Source: Solen grandis
Taxonomy: Eukaryota > Mollusca > Bivalvia > Adapedonta > Solenidae
Reading direction: 5' to 3'
Length of the DNA stretch: 64,000 nucleotides
Assembly: GCA_021229015.1 (NCBI GenBank)
Contig: CM037783.1
Coordinates: 2,820,725 to 2,884,724, forward strand
Shown here: positions 36,501-43,470 of the stretch, one piece after another
How positions within the stretch are numbered: the stretch's first letter is position 1
Layout: every line of letters starts with the position of its first letter
Notes under the pieces: generated by a model
Seen by the model: only the letters and a program-made list of their open reading frames with translations
The model's database searches: none
Told to the model about the DNA's origin: nothing
Translations under genes and position numbers: made by a program

Positions 36501-38701
36501 GCAAATGCCATTGAACAAAAGGTTATTTCTTACGTTTTTGGAAACTGTGAAACAAATACATAGCATCATTTTTTTTTCAATAATCCATTTCTGACAGAAA
36601 AATATTTTTTAGAATTATTTATTTTTGGTTGTTCATATAATATTTTTTCTGTATGAACTCATTATACAATAGACAAACCAACAGGAGATGAAACTGTCCA
36701 TAGCAAGTATACAAAATGGACAAGTCGAACGATACATGTTCCCCTCTATTAAAATGATAGAAACAGAGAAAGAAATTCATATACCACGCAGATTCATCAC
36801 GATAAAATCGTATACTGTAGGTCCACTGTTTTTTATGATTTGAGAATGTGACACTGGAGTAGATAGTGGGTTAAGTTTACTCTTCTGTTTTCAAATACTT
36901 TAACATGTTTTACGGCATGTGTGTTAAATGGGTATCGATAAATATCAGTTTTACACAAGGAACTAACTGTACACCGACTGTTTTAGAGCCGCTGCCAAAG
37001 CTCTGGGCGCCATGTTGTCAGCGACTGGTGTCACATGGATATTCGGGGTGCTCTCAGTGAACCACGAGATGCTCGTCTTCCAGTATTTGTTTGTCGTCTG
37101 CAACAGTTTCAGGTTTATTTTGATTTTCATTATGCATAGTTTATATGTACAGATGTTTCCCCTAATAAAAAAAACAATTTTCACGAAATTCACTGAGTAT
37201 TTATATATTTTTGATAGAGTATCAAATAAGTGCTGATAGTGCCTACTTGCAATGAAATAAATTAGGCTTTAATATATGTGTCTTTATATAAACAATACGC
37301 ATGTACCGTCCGTTGTCCTAATGTCTGGAACAATTGTTATTTAAGGAGCTTATCGTGAGTTAATACAATAATGCACACCGGCCCACGGTTGCTGAATACT
37401 CAGAGCGTTCGACCAGTAACTAGGACAGAGAAGTATTGGGTTCGATCCCCAAAAGCAACATAACTAAAGCCGTTAAAATTTATCTCCTATGTGATTGGTG
37501 CTTATTGATATTCTAGGGTGACTGACCGAGAGTTAGGATAATGCGTCTGAGTATGGTAACATGTTATTTGTCTCCAAAAGTCTTCATAACTGAAATACTA
37601 TCGATGAAACGTTAAACTTAGCCATGATATTCAAATAACTTTGTAAAGTAAAATTATTGTTTTTTACAGAATGAAAATACTGACCGAACATAAATATTTC
37701 ATGATGTGTCGCTTTCCTATTTTTATTCATTAATATTAATGTTATTCGTATTCTGTTTTCAGGGGGTGTTTATACTGATATTTTACGGTATTATGAATAC
37801 AAAGGTATATATCAATATATATGAATATCATATTTATTAAATGACTTATCAGAAAATGTAAAATTCCACTGGCTCAAAATTTTAGACTGAATCAAACATA
37901 ATTTGATCTATCTTAATGCAAAATAAGTGGTATCATATTAAATGGTATAACAAAAAGTATAGTACAATGAATCATTCCTGTACTCAAAGGAAGCCTATAA
38001 ACAATTGAAATATTTGAGGAAAAAATCAAACTTATAAATCTTCCAAAAATACAAAAAAGCACACCAATTTTACACTCCTATTACAGCGATAAATTATTGA
38101 ACATGCATATTCAATCTTTAAGACATTAAAATGAACATTAAAATCTTTATATATTTAAAGATTCGACAGAAACTTTCTGAACGTTTTGGAGGCGTGTCTA
38201 GTGTCACAAGAACTAGCAAGTTGGCTAAACAGGTCAGTTGACGTTGACAGAAAATAACTTTATTAAACACTAAAACTATGTTTCAGTATAATAGAGTTTA
38301 TAAGGTACTGTAAAAGAACTTTTAGCAAGGGAATCATAAAATTACCACGATGTTGTTGATAATGAGAGCGGAAAAGAGAGAAAATATAAATTGTGTACCT
38401 ACCTTTGTCGTATTATTTATATATTTTAGAATACCTGACACCTAAAACTACGTCATTTTCTCCGTATTCTCAATTTATCCACCGAGCAGTATTACCTATG
38501 ACTTGTTTTGTTTTTACAATCTGTGGAAAATGCAGTTGGATTATGGTTGAATATCTTCGAACTAAGTAATTGAATTGTTTTAACATTATTAAGAAATCTG
38601 TGAAGTCCGTGTTATATTTGCTATGTTAAATCTAAATAATCACACATGTTTACTTTTAGACTGTCCAAAGCAGTGACCGGTATCTATCTTCTGATGTCTA
38701 A
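13501..38701 (+). CDS. adhesion G-protein-coupled receptor, CTLD-Sushi-HRM-GAIN-GPS-7TM (whole gene span)
   Basis: A chain of about 20 exons whose GT/AG boundaries and phases mostly agree. In order: signal peptide and C-type lectin domain (13501-19857), Sushi/CCP (26226-26419), hormone-receptor domain (26788-27745), GAIN region (28411-31505), GPS (31456-32421), seven transmembrane segments (32644-37804) and a ~38-residue tail ending in TAA at 38699-38701. Adhesion GPCRs sit in the plasma membrane, self-cleave at the GPS and signal through G proteins when the tethered peptide is exposed. The phase match from lectin exon 3 (one spare base) to the Sushi exon (two bases) to the HRM exon supports one gene rather than neighbours. 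Ligand and G protein cannot be read from the sequence. About five one-base frame breaks are spread over otherwise conserved exons, so the gene is either mis-sequenced or recently inactivated. The long intron between 19857 and 26226 could hide a gene boundary. Confidence 0.75.
13720..16510. other. intron 1 with microsatellites and repeats
   Basis: Contains a segment (about 13805-14800) also found in intron 2 at 18400-19660, a (TA)n tract (about 15467-15510), a (GT)n tract (about 15567-15595) and one copy of the AACGTT-rich repeat (15720-16310). The open frames here are microsatellite translation. Confidence 0.6.
15720..16310. repeat. AACGTT palindrome-rich repeat, copy A
   Basis: Shares long words with 23570-24760: GGTTTAGGAACATCAAA-type, TTATAAACGTTTTCAAGTTCCC, TTCACCAGCCTTATCTTAA, AGTGTTTAAGTTTTAC and GAAAACGTTTTTAAGTTC. 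The unit is about 430 bp, with the palindromic motif GAAAACGTTTTC recurring within it. Non-coding. Confidence 0.7.
16511..16677 (+). CDS. exon 2: middle of C-type lectin domain
   Basis: The frame reads RANAFQDGFRKVMGKQI, then the lectin core YWWIGLRRV and GYYWTDGEKYNQKIP. The donor is CC|GTAAGT, phase 2. The best-looking acceptor (CACAG at 16493-16497) does not keep phase with exon 1. The AG at 16509-16510 does, so the exon start is uncertain by 13 bases. WWIGL is the classic central motif of the fold. Confidence 0.75.
17937..17996 (-). repeat. tRNA-derived fragment (Leu/Ser-like 3' half)
   Basis: On the minus strand it reads GATGGCGCTTGGCTCTAAAGC, then GGTTGTTGGTTCGATCCCCAC, with a perfect box B (GGTTCGATCC). 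The acceptor does not pair and box A is missing. It is therefore a pseudo-tRNA or SINE-head remnant rather than a gene. Confidence 0.5.
18399..18538. repeat. short element with GGCCTATT/AATAGGCC ends
   Basis: The outer inverted words GGCCTATT and AATAGGCC enclose 140 bp. That span includes GGTATTCAGTACTGTATATAT (also in intron 1 near 13825) and a hairpin GCATTCTGAGATTCAGAATGC at about 18449. It is possibly a MITE. Confidence 0.4.
19711..19857 (+). CDS. exon 3: end of C-type lectin domain, with a one-base frame break
   Basis: The acceptor ATTCAAG joins exon 2 in phase (CC+A). It reads QWAPGEPSLGKSSSSGNGN in one frame and EDCVQLNYQTWLADEKC...PYICEEL in the next, so one extra base lies near 19765-19770 (GGAAATTGAGG). 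Both final lectin cysteines are present. The calcium-site motifs EPN/QPD and WND are not (GEPS and LADEKC instead), so classic sugar binding is doubtful. The donor is CGAC|GTAAGT, phase 1. Confidence 0.75.
20930..21370. repeat. dispersed repeat, copy 2
   Basis: Partner of 10720-11340 in the same orientation, with moderate divergence and small indels. Confidence 0.65.
21467..21613. mobile_element. MITE with ~36-bp terminal inverted repeats
   Basis: The left end CCCTGTAATGGATCCGCTAC is repeated as its complement at the right end, GTAGCGGATCCATTACAGGG. Imperfect pairing continues inward (TTGGACCACAT / ATGAGGTCCGAA). It is about 147 bp and non-coding. Superfamily not determined. Confidence 0.65.
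22309..22453 (+). repeat. second SINE family (CGTTAAACC tail)
   Basis: Runs from a tRNA-like start (CCAGGACTAGTTGGCTCAG) through GTCTCAAGTAGATATG to AATGACTGAAATACTGTCGG and GGCGTTAAACCCAATC. It has the same tail module as 11478-11605. Confidence 0.65.
22992..23102 (+). pseudogene. degenerate duplicate of the first HRM exon
   Basis: Same length class and the same splice sites (TTTCAG|TG ... CAAAG|GTAGGC) as the exon at 26788-26901. The protein is closely similar, sharing STD.RGHLW.SSNA.TTT.LS. Both cysteines of this half-domain are gone: ITCQ has become ITSI after a net 3-base loss, and LSCEHGY has become LSSTEGY. Without them the HRM fold cannot form its disulphides. It is probably a dead exon copy skipped by splicing, with an alternative cassette exon less likely. 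An open frame with a signal-like start (22916) runs into it. Confidence 0.75.
23570..24760. repeat. AACGTT palindrome-rich repeat, copies B and C in tandem
   Basis: Two successive ~450-bp units, each with CAGTTTAGGAA, TTCAAGTT(C/T)CC(A/C)GGG, GAGCTTCACCA(A/G)CCTT, AATTCAATTTAGGAAAA-type and GTGTTTAAGTTTTACG words. They match 15720-16310. The minus-strand open frame at 24089-24364 lies within and is not a gene. Confidence 0.7.
24783..24934. mobile_element. foldback MITE
   Basis: The ends ATCTGACATGAATTGTTATTT and AAATGACAAATCATGTCAGAT are inverted copies. A second inverted pair lies inside (CTAAACGAGTTCATGAAAAT / TTTCCTGAACTCGTTTAG). About 150 bp, no coding capacity. Confidence 0.65.
26226..26419 (+). 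CDS. exon: Sushi (CCP) domain, with a one-base frame break
   Basis: The acceptor AATTAAG|AA joins lectin exon 3 in phase (C+AA). CGTPGNGINTD, TYKGTATYTCLPGFDI, then after a shift NLSITCQQNGTW and EPVPICTQ give all four Sushi cysteines and the signature tryptophan. Length 194 does not fit the phases (195 would), so one base is missing between about 26320 and 26345. The donor ACTG|GTTTGC is weak but phase-correct. Sushi domains mediate protein binding outside the cell. Confidence 0.75.
26788..26901 (+). CDS. exon: first half of hormone-receptor (HRM) domain
   Basis: Acceptor GATTCAG|TG, 38 codons, donor AGAG|GTAGTA. It reads PPRITCQVSTDQRGHLWNSS and NTTTTLSCEHGYRG, matching the HRM pattern C-x-D-x-G-x-W then C-x-x-G-Y-x-G. 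N-glycosylation sites (NSS, NTT) are present. It is the intact counterpart of the degenerate exon at 22992. Confidence 0.8.
27629..27745 (+). CDS. exon: second half of HRM domain
   Basis: The acceptor TTTTAG|GA is in phase. QIQRYCDSHGVFHLALYNCT supplies the last two HRM cysteines, then FETFQLKSL leads into the GAIN helices. The donor GGCA|GTCAGT is phase 1. The open frame continues past the donor to 27855 without family similarity, which supports splicing here. Confidence 0.75.
28411..28556 (+). CDS. exon: GAIN helical subdomain, part 1, with a probable frame break
   Basis: GWNSTEILGELAKFCDTM, then HVEGDFCIGKYLILAEIL fits the early GAIN helices. The exon starts after TTTTTAG at 28410, or at 28424 for best phase. 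The strong donor AAAT|GTAAGA (28556) is reached only if one base is restored near 28545, because the frame otherwise stops at TGA. The weaker donor CTG|GTGACC (28537) would avoid the stop. Confidence 0.6.
29082..29153 (+). CDS. exon: GAIN region, part 2
   Basis: Acceptor ATTTCAG, 24 codons, donor AGT|GTGAGT, phase 0 at both ends. FYKVVDNIIDEEHSLSW matches the 'vsNlLDeen..sW' helix of GAIN domains. Confidence 0.75.
29369..29486 (+). CDS. exon: GAIN region, part 3
   Basis: Acceptor GATTACAG, donor TTGT|GTACGT, phase 0 in and 1 out. GENGAETLLQSVDKTNEKI and NITLDGRNL fit the end of the helical subdomain and the first beta strand. Confidence 0.75.
29770..29898 (+). CDS. exon: GAIN region, part 4
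   Basis: Acceptor TCTTTTAG, donor CATG|GTAATA. YLSVRLTEEESDGDMIVFP and TEQATIFVPLPH are beta strands. Phases 1 in and 1 out agree with both neighbours. Confidence 0.75.
30499..30580 (+). CDS. exon: GAIN region, part 5
   Basis: Acceptor AATTGTAG, donor AGCAG|GTTTGA. GTESLAYTGILYRNVSQLL matches the GAIN 'yrn l...l' strand. Phase 1 in, 2 out. Confidence 0.75.
30883..31003 (+). CDS. exon: GAIN region, part 6
   Basis: Acceptor TTTTAAG, donor AAC|GTAAGT. NTILNSAVISFSLPEAYSG and APVTIHFKAIN correspond to the 'vis.sl......l..pV.i.f.h' strands before the GPS. Phase 2 in, 0 out. Confidence 0.8.
31456..31505 (+). CDS. exon: first cysteine strand of the GPS
   Basis: A short 50-base exon (TTTTCAG ... 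AGAG|GTAAAT) encoding KNSGKSICSFFNLTTK. Its cysteine corresponds to the first GPS cysteine (usually CVFW). Phase 0 in, 2 out. Confidence 0.75.
32304..32421 (+). CDS. exon: GPS motif with intact H-L-T
   Basis: WETNGCWEDALSANAVSD, then IITCKCNHLTNFALLMSP is a canonical GPS: two conserved tryptophans/cysteines, the C-K-C pair and H-L-T, with cleavage expected between Leu and Thr. The new N-terminus TNFALLM would be the tethered agonist. Acceptor ACACAG, donor GTG|GTGAGA. A reverse-strand open frame over it is a shadow. Confidence 0.85.
32644..32756 (+). CDS. exon: transmembrane segment 1
   Basis: SHMTTAHTRALSILTMCG, then ITLSSVCLLVNIIMYTIFW is TM1 of the adhesion class ('aL..iT..G...S...l'). 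Acceptor TTTCTAG, donor TGGAG|GTAATC. Confidence 0.8.
32940..33075. repeat. short GTCCGCCC/GTCCGT repeat in receptor intron
   Basis: TATGCTCCCCAAAGGAAGAG starts it and a GTCCGCCCGCCCGTCCGT microsatellite follows. The layout is like the start of the pearl-like element at 56650, but with no core repeats. Confidence 0.5.
33133..33215 (+). CDS. exon: transmembrane segment 2 (3' end uncertain)
   Basis: RSIASEANIIILNVCIVLL, then VANGVFIFGVTKTSD is TM2. The acceptor TTTGCAG is in phase. No GT in the expected position keeps phase with the TM3 exon. GGC|GTAACA (33206) would be phase-correct but makes the first outer loop very short. The true end is unknown. Confidence 0.65.
33310..33485. repeat. GTTGAACCTGTAT / AGGTTTGACT repeat in receptor intron
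   Basis: Intact relative of 43471-43925 without the SINE, lying between the TM2 and TM3 exons. Confidence 0.55.
33688..33849 (+). pseudogene. degenerate tandem copy of the TM3 exon
   Basis: It starts after the same TTTTCAG acceptor as the next exon, and its protein DVYIAIAVLLYFLYLTFFLL is nearly the same. The conserved TM3 cysteine and histidine are tyrosines here. A further internal duplication (CTTTCTTCC...GTCGGAATC twice) lengthens it. The 162-bp offset to the intact copy and the absence of any stop between them make one continuous open frame. Confidence 0.75.
33850..33997 (+). CDS. exon: transmembrane segment 3 and start of TM4
   Basis: DVCTAIAVLLHFLYLAFF carries the TM3 cysteine that pairs with outer loop 2 and the L-L-H-F motif. 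The loop NAMSTKKRKLG and ALLCCLAYG follow. The donor TATG|GTTGGT is weak but joins the next exon in phase (G+TT) to give YGVLAGVIVGI. Confidence 0.75.
34237..34307 (+). CDS. exon: transmembrane segment 4, with a one-base frame break
   Basis: LAGVIVGISAGLYRLEG in one frame is followed by YGNEN in the next. One G too many in GGAAGGGATAC (about 34287-34290) explains it. The 71-base length is one more than the phases need. Acceptor CTACAG, donor AACTT|GTAAGT. Confidence 0.75.
34552..34960 (+). mobile_element. non-LTR retrotransposon (LINE) 3' fragment in an intron
   Basis: KVEMVQRRASRLVRRNYSS matches the 'le.vQRRAaRfv...y' segment after reverse transcriptase in Jockey/CR1-type elements. Further pieces (IFFKIVRNNVAI, PTYLDT, then PTVSLFRTSC) follow with frame breaks. 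A (GATA)n run at about 35112-35156 may be the 3' tail. It is old and dead. Confidence 0.6.
34961..35341. other. intron remainder with (GATA)n
   Basis: Non-coding. Includes the GATA microsatellite at about 35112-35156. Nothing else recognised. Confidence 0.5.
35342..35408 (+). CDS. exon: outer loop 2 cysteine and transmembrane segment 5
   Basis: CWLGNDSGQVWTFIGPALAV is the hallmark CWL...W.FigP of adhesion GPCRs, with the cysteine that pairs with TM3. Acceptor TTCCCTAG, donor TTG|GTAAAG, phase 2 in and 0 out. Confidence 0.85.
35409..36281. other. intron between TM5 exons
   Basis: Contains an (AT)n tract (about 35788-35808) and a complete tRNA-headed SINE (35856-36109). Confidence 0.6.
35856..36109 (+). 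mobile_element. tRNA-headed SINE (ACAACA tail), near complete
   Basis: The head GGGGGCCGCCGTGGCCGAGC has box A and GGGTTCGAATCCCGG contains box B. The body has GCGGTAGGTCGGTGGTTC and AATTAGCTGGACGTCGC, and the tail is GCGACGGTAAACC with (CAA)n. Flanks ACAACTTCAGATA and ACAACTTAAGATA are a 13-bp target duplication with one change. This subfamily shares the long head insert TCGTGGACTACAAATC with 43645-43900. Confidence 0.85.
36282..36367 (+). CDS. exon: end of TM5 and inner loop 3
   Basis: TNVSLIVVVMHKYLGLSI, then NQKKNVSGKIK, with acceptor GGTTTTAG and donor TTAA|GTAAGT, phase 0 in and 2 out. Confidence 0.75.
36987..37112 (+). CDS. exon: transmembrane segment 6 and start of TM7
   Basis: AAAKALGAMLSATGVTWIFG, then VLSVNHEMLVFQYLFVVCNS carries the family motif tWifG and QYlFvi.Ns. 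Acceptor TGTTTTAG, donor TTCAG|GTTTAT, both in phase. Confidence 0.85.
37380..37620 (+). repeat. SINE-like repeat with box B and CGTTAAAC tail
   Basis: A tRNA-like 5' part with GGGTTCGATCCCC, then the tail CTGAAATACTATCGATG AAACGTTAAAC. It belongs with the second SINE family. The head is diverged. Confidence 0.55.
37763..37804 (+). CDS. exon: transmembrane segment 7, with a one-base frame break at the splice
   Basis: GVFILIFYGIMNTK is the end of TM7 ('NslQGffifify'). The previous exon leaves two bases and this one should supply one more, but the G run after the acceptor AG is one base too short (four G where five are needed). Donor AAG|GTATAT. Confidence 0.75.
38161..38232 (+). CDS. exon: cytoplasmic tail, part 1
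   Basis: IRQKLSERFGGVSSVTRTSK with LAKQ, 24 codons, phase 0 both ends. Acceptor TTTAAAG, donor CAG|GTCAGT. Basic and serine-rich, as expected after TM7. Confidence 0.7.
38660..38701 (+). CDS. last exon: cytoplasmic tail end
   Basis: TVQSSDRYLSSDV then TAA, after the acceptor TACTTTTAG. The tail is short for the family (about 38 residues in total), so alternative 3' exons are possible. No AATAAA is seen within about 1 kb downstream. Confidence 0.6.
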   Translation, partial: TVQSSDRYLSSDV

Positions 38702-39120
38702 AAGAAGACTATCAAAATCCTACTTATGTGGCTTCCAACACCGCTGCTTACCTTGTGTATTTGGACCTTATTTCGTGGAACACACACGAGTCAATTTGCT
38801 GAAGTAGTCTGGATTGTGATTGTGATTGTTTCCTGCCTGGGATAAAGAGCTCGATTATAAAAGAAAGTATCATGCGAGTAGATGGAAACATAAATGTTCA
38901 TTTCTTACAGAAATCATGTGTTAAATTATATTTTTGTAACAGCAATTAGACAAAATTGAATATGAAAATAGCTAGTTAATAGCTAATAGCAAATTAAGAA
39001 TAATGACAAGAAAGACAAGATTGTTTCTGAACAGATTAATTCTACAAAAATGCCTACTCATGAAGAACATGTTATATTTATGCAGATTGAAATTGGTCTC
39101 ATTTGTTTTCATATCTTCTT

Positions 39121-39155
<35 letters not shown>

Positions 39156-39334
39156 TGTGATAAAATCTCAGGATGCTGATTTAATATAATTTATACTATC
39201 ATTTTAAGAATAAGAAACTTTGATATTGACCTAACTTTTACCATATATATAACTAGACATAACTACATATAAGACAGCACAACAACGTCTTCGTTTGTTT
39301 CGTGTACGAGTATAAACAATTATGATTATAAATA
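38702..39334. other. 3' flank of the receptor gene
   Basis: Probably 3' UTR in its first part. AT-rich with a (GA)n tract at about 39129-39154. No further gene. Confidence 0.5.
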
Positions 39335-39574
39335 GGGGGCCTCTGTGGCCGAGTGGGTAAAGTTGCTGACTTTAACACTCACTCACCCCCTCATTACGTG
39401 GGTTCGAATTCCGGCAGGGTCATTCGGATTTTCATGTGAGAAAGCTTTCCAGCTGGCTTGCGGTAGGTCGTTGGTTCTACCCGGATGCCTCCGAGCATTC
39501 GAGGTCTTCCTCCACCTGTAATTAGCTGGACGTTGCTATATGACAGAAATACTCAAATAATCAGTCAAGTCAAG
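39335..39574 (+). mobile_element. tRNA-headed SINE (TCAAG tail)
   Basis: Head GGGGGCCTCTGTGGCCGAG, box B GGGTTCGAATTCC, body GCGGTAGGTCGTTGGTTC. The tail has a deletion that removes most of GTCGAAGCGACGGTAAA but keeps TCAGTCAAGTCAAG. A TTATGAT word on both sides is the likely target duplication. Confidence 0.8.
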
Positions 39575-42300
39575 TTATGATAGAAACATATTACTAATGT
39601 AAATTGAAGACTCTCTGCCATTTGTAAATTAGGAGACAATGCAACTGTAAATATGTATATATTATTTCTGGATGTGTTACATTGCCTCTAATACTTTGAA
39701 ATCTCTATTCATATAGTATTGGAAGAAACTTGGTCCGTAATATTAATTGAAATTTATAATCTTCAAAATTTTGTAACCGTAAACTAATAAAGAAATGCAA
39801 ATCATTTTTTTTGATTTGGATTACTTCTGTTGGTAGCCAATTTTTTTCGATGTAACACAATGACTGATAAAGTTTCTCACATTCAATGACTAAACAACTT
39901 ATTTGAATGATCTATACGTCATAATATTGATATCACCCAGGCTAACTCGGGCCATCAAACTTTTTTTTTTTTTTAAATGATAATTTAGATTATGTTAGAT
40001 AGCAATATTCATCTTGAAGGCACGCTCACTTTTATGGTAACGAGGCACTGCCGAATAACTGCAATATCTATCTTCCTGAGGAACAATTGTCAATGGAAGT
40101 TACTAGATATATATAAAACATAATTATCATGATATATGTTATATCAATGCTGTAAACGTGATTTTAATAATAAATATGTAAATACGAAATCTGATAAAGA
40201 AACTTCAAAATTCTGAGCACAATAACAATTGTACAATTAACAGAAACTCCTCATTTATTCTGTTCCTGATGCGTTTTCTTACGTTGATTAAATATAATTC
40301 AATTATATATTTTGTGAAAGCCTCTTCATTTTTAATCATTGTAGAAATCGCATGTATCAATTGCTTTAAAGAATGAGAGAAATTGAGGTACCTGAATTGG
40401 ATTAAATAATTTTCTTAATATAAGACTACTTCTTCCTTGTTTCCTCTCAGAGTTTTCAGTATCTAATATTTTCTGTCCATTCTCAACAACAATTATTCTT
40501 GAGAACAAATCATTCTGCATATCCCCATATGTATGCAAGCGTGCACTTAAAATCCCTATTATCGAATTATAATCGATAAATATCTTTCATAGTTGTTTCA
40601 ATTTAAATAATTGAGACACTTCAAACTATGCTCAATACACTGGGGAAAAGAGTTTTGGACTAATAGCACCACAACACGGCTGTCGAAAGGGAAAAAGGTA
40701 GAACTTCACTTAAGAGTTCATTTTGGCGGTACATCGAGAGGGCGTCAAAATGAAACGCCACTAAAAAATCAGTTTTCCGAATCCGCCCAATGAAGACCCC
40801 GTGATATTAAAGATGTATACATCAAATAAATGTCTGATATATCATAATGCATATTGATATTAAAATGACACAGAACATTCATAACAGACATTCATACTGT
40901 CCACGTACAAAAACAATGTTCAACTCGATTAATGACATGTACCATACAATGTAGCATGCTCCAATATTGTAAGCCGAGGATAGACTACGAGATCATTTCA
41001 GTTGTTCTCCGTGCATTCTGTGCTTTCATTCATCAGTAATTATATGACTGAAATACTGTAAACCCTAACGCATTATCAAAATATAACATTTATCGTGCAA
41101 TAAAGGGTATTAATTTGTCACGTTCCGAAACCAGATATAGTCCTTCTCCCCATCTACACGAGTTTTGACGTAAATGACAATCAGAGCATATATACCCAAA
41201 TAAAACATCATTTCAGGAGCTGCCTGATCATGCGCGGCAAGCAAAAGTTCATTTGATTCATATACCCTTTAAAGTTCAGTAGATTATTATTCATCGAGTC
41301 ATTAATTTGTACGTGGATATTCATGAATGAAAGGGTAAAGGGGGTCAAGTATTAATTATGTATCAAATACCTTCGACATCACATCACGCTTGCAGCCAAT
41401 AGAGGATTTATCGATGGAAGGAGCTGGCTGATCAGGGTCTGCTGTGTTGGTCAATATGTCAAGATGAGTCTATATGAGGGTTTAGATATGGGTGAGAGAA
41501 TAAGAAATTATAGGTGTTTTTTTTAGAGGGGGGGGGGCGGCGGTTCAGGTCTTTGGTGAAATGGGGGGGGGGGGGGGGGGGGGGGGGGGTTCAGGTCTTT
41601 GGTGAAAATATCAAGGGGTTTTCATTACTGATAATTCTGACACGTATGTCGTGCTTGCTACAAAGTCGTGGAGCTCTAACGCATGGTATTAAAATCGCAA
41701 TACAATATCATACGCTAAAAGGATTATATTAAAGAGTTTTAATGAGTTTTAACAGCTGTAACTTTAGTAGTGTTATTTTTTATTTTGAACCACTATGTCC
41801 AGCTCGGGTCGAAAACAAAGGACTAAAAACTAAAAATACATTTTCGTTTTATTTTGAAATGTAAAGTTTTTACCAAAACTTGGCTAAACAAGTGTAAATC
41901 TAATACAGAAACCGAGAAGTCGAAAAGATTTACTTAATACCTCAAGTTTATTTTTAGTAACTTTAAATTAAAAAATGCGTTGTTTTAAATGTTTATAAAC
42001 ATAGTGATTATTTCTAAAGTCTTTTTTGTTTCAAAATTTAATTATGAAAAGACATAAAAATTACAAACTTTTACCACGGCGTTTAGAAATTAAAACTCGG
42101 TAATTGAAGCAATTAAAAAATCACTTTGGTACATAACTGGTATCTGAACCCACAATCCTCAGTTTCTAGGCAGTTTGCAGAAACTTTAGAATATTATGAA
42201 GACTTTTCAATCGGAGGTAAAGTATTGAAGTTTAAAAACCTTAGATAAGCATATTTCAGATTATTATAAAAAAAAAAAACATCAAAGACAGAAATCAGTA
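39575..42300. other. intergenic, no supported gene
   Basis: AT-rich. The frame at 40611-40793 has no domain. A short SINE tail remnant (ATATGACTGAAATACTGTAAACC) lies near 41042, and the long G run is at 41563-41589. Confidence 0.5.
41522..41612 (+). repeat. 27-base G run between duplicated TTCAGGTCTTTGGTGAAA words
   Basis: An 18-base word occurs at about 41543 and again at about 41590, with G runs before each (a short GGGGGGG and then 27 G). This is a potential G-quadruplex. The open frame over it is repeat translation. Confidence 0.8.
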
Positions 42301-43030
42301 TTTTCTATATCTGTCATGTCGCTTCCTGGAGCTTTACTGCTTCATAATGTCGCCGTTACGGAAGCGACTGTGCGAAATATACTTTTGTTGTGTCGTCGTG
42401 ACGGCGTCTTGCGGACGCGCGGTCGCAACACTACTACAAAATCAGGGCAAACACAAAAAAATAATGTGATAACATTAGCTGTTTTTGTTTTTTGCTCGTA
42501 CAAACGTACATATAGGAAATCATCTGCTGCTTGATTATACAGCAAATGGTAGAAAAAATAAGTTATTTCAGCACATTCACCTGGTTTGTTTAATAAAATA
42601 GACATGTCAGAGATCAATTTCTGAATGTAATCTACGGATAAAAAGAGGTGCTGAAGGAAAGAAAGCCATATCCCCTTTGTCATTGTCAAAAAAAAAAAAA
42701 AAAAAACTATTTAAACATGTGGGAATAAATAACATCTTACAGAGTTTCATTTTCTATACAAACATAGACGAAAATATAAGTTGCTAGCTTATACCGCAGA
42801 AAAATAGTTATAGATATAACAGAACATTTCGTGGTTTGTTTAAAACAATGGTTTTGCCAGATACCAATTTGTTAGATCATCAGCACGTCATCAGTCAAAA
42901 TCGGTGAAGAAGAAAGGGGAAACGAAGCCAAAAAGCATTCAAATGTACGTTTGTCGTGTCCGCACGCTAAATTGTTGCGATGGTGCCTTTTAAACCCTCG
43001 AACGCAGCAATATCAAAGCGACCACTCGTG
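42301..43030. other. intergenic, GC-richer patch without recognised gene
   Basis: 42316-42440 is locally CG-rich (GTCGCCGTTACG, GACGGCGTCTTGCGGACGCG), and overlapping frames exist on both strands (72 and 115 aa). Neither shows a domain. It could be a repeat fragment or a short non-coding exon. Confidence 0.35.
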
Positions 43031-43470
43031 ACAATTTAATGCGACTTAAGTTAAAGAAGCTATCAAGTGAATGAGTGGGTCATCTGCTGATGCATTGCTT
43101 GCTATGTATAAAAGTGAAAAGTGAAAGATCTAATGACAAAGACCACGAATGCTACGCCCTTGTTTTTTTTTGTTTTGTTTTTTTAGCTTTTATTCGGTTT
43201 TTTTTTTTTATTGGTTTTTTTTTTTTTTTCGCTAAAGTACACATCAATGTCAAAGAAAAGCTAAACACTAAACATATTTAGCGCGTATTTGTACAGTCGT
43301 CTTGTCTGCTTACGTGTTGTATTTGTTAACAGTAATCATTTACATTTATTCAAGGTAAAAAATCTTTATACCTTATTGATACCAATGTGCTTATAAATTA
43401 CTCTATCCTTAAGTTTTTTGTTTTTTTTTAACTTGTCTCAATCTTCAACGAGAAAGAAAATAGGATGTAC

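Noticed and set aside
42316..42689. Overlapping 72-aa plus and 115-aa minus frames in a CG-rich patch
   Set aside because: Neither has a domain, and the minus frame ends in AT-rich DNA. Probably a repeat fragment.
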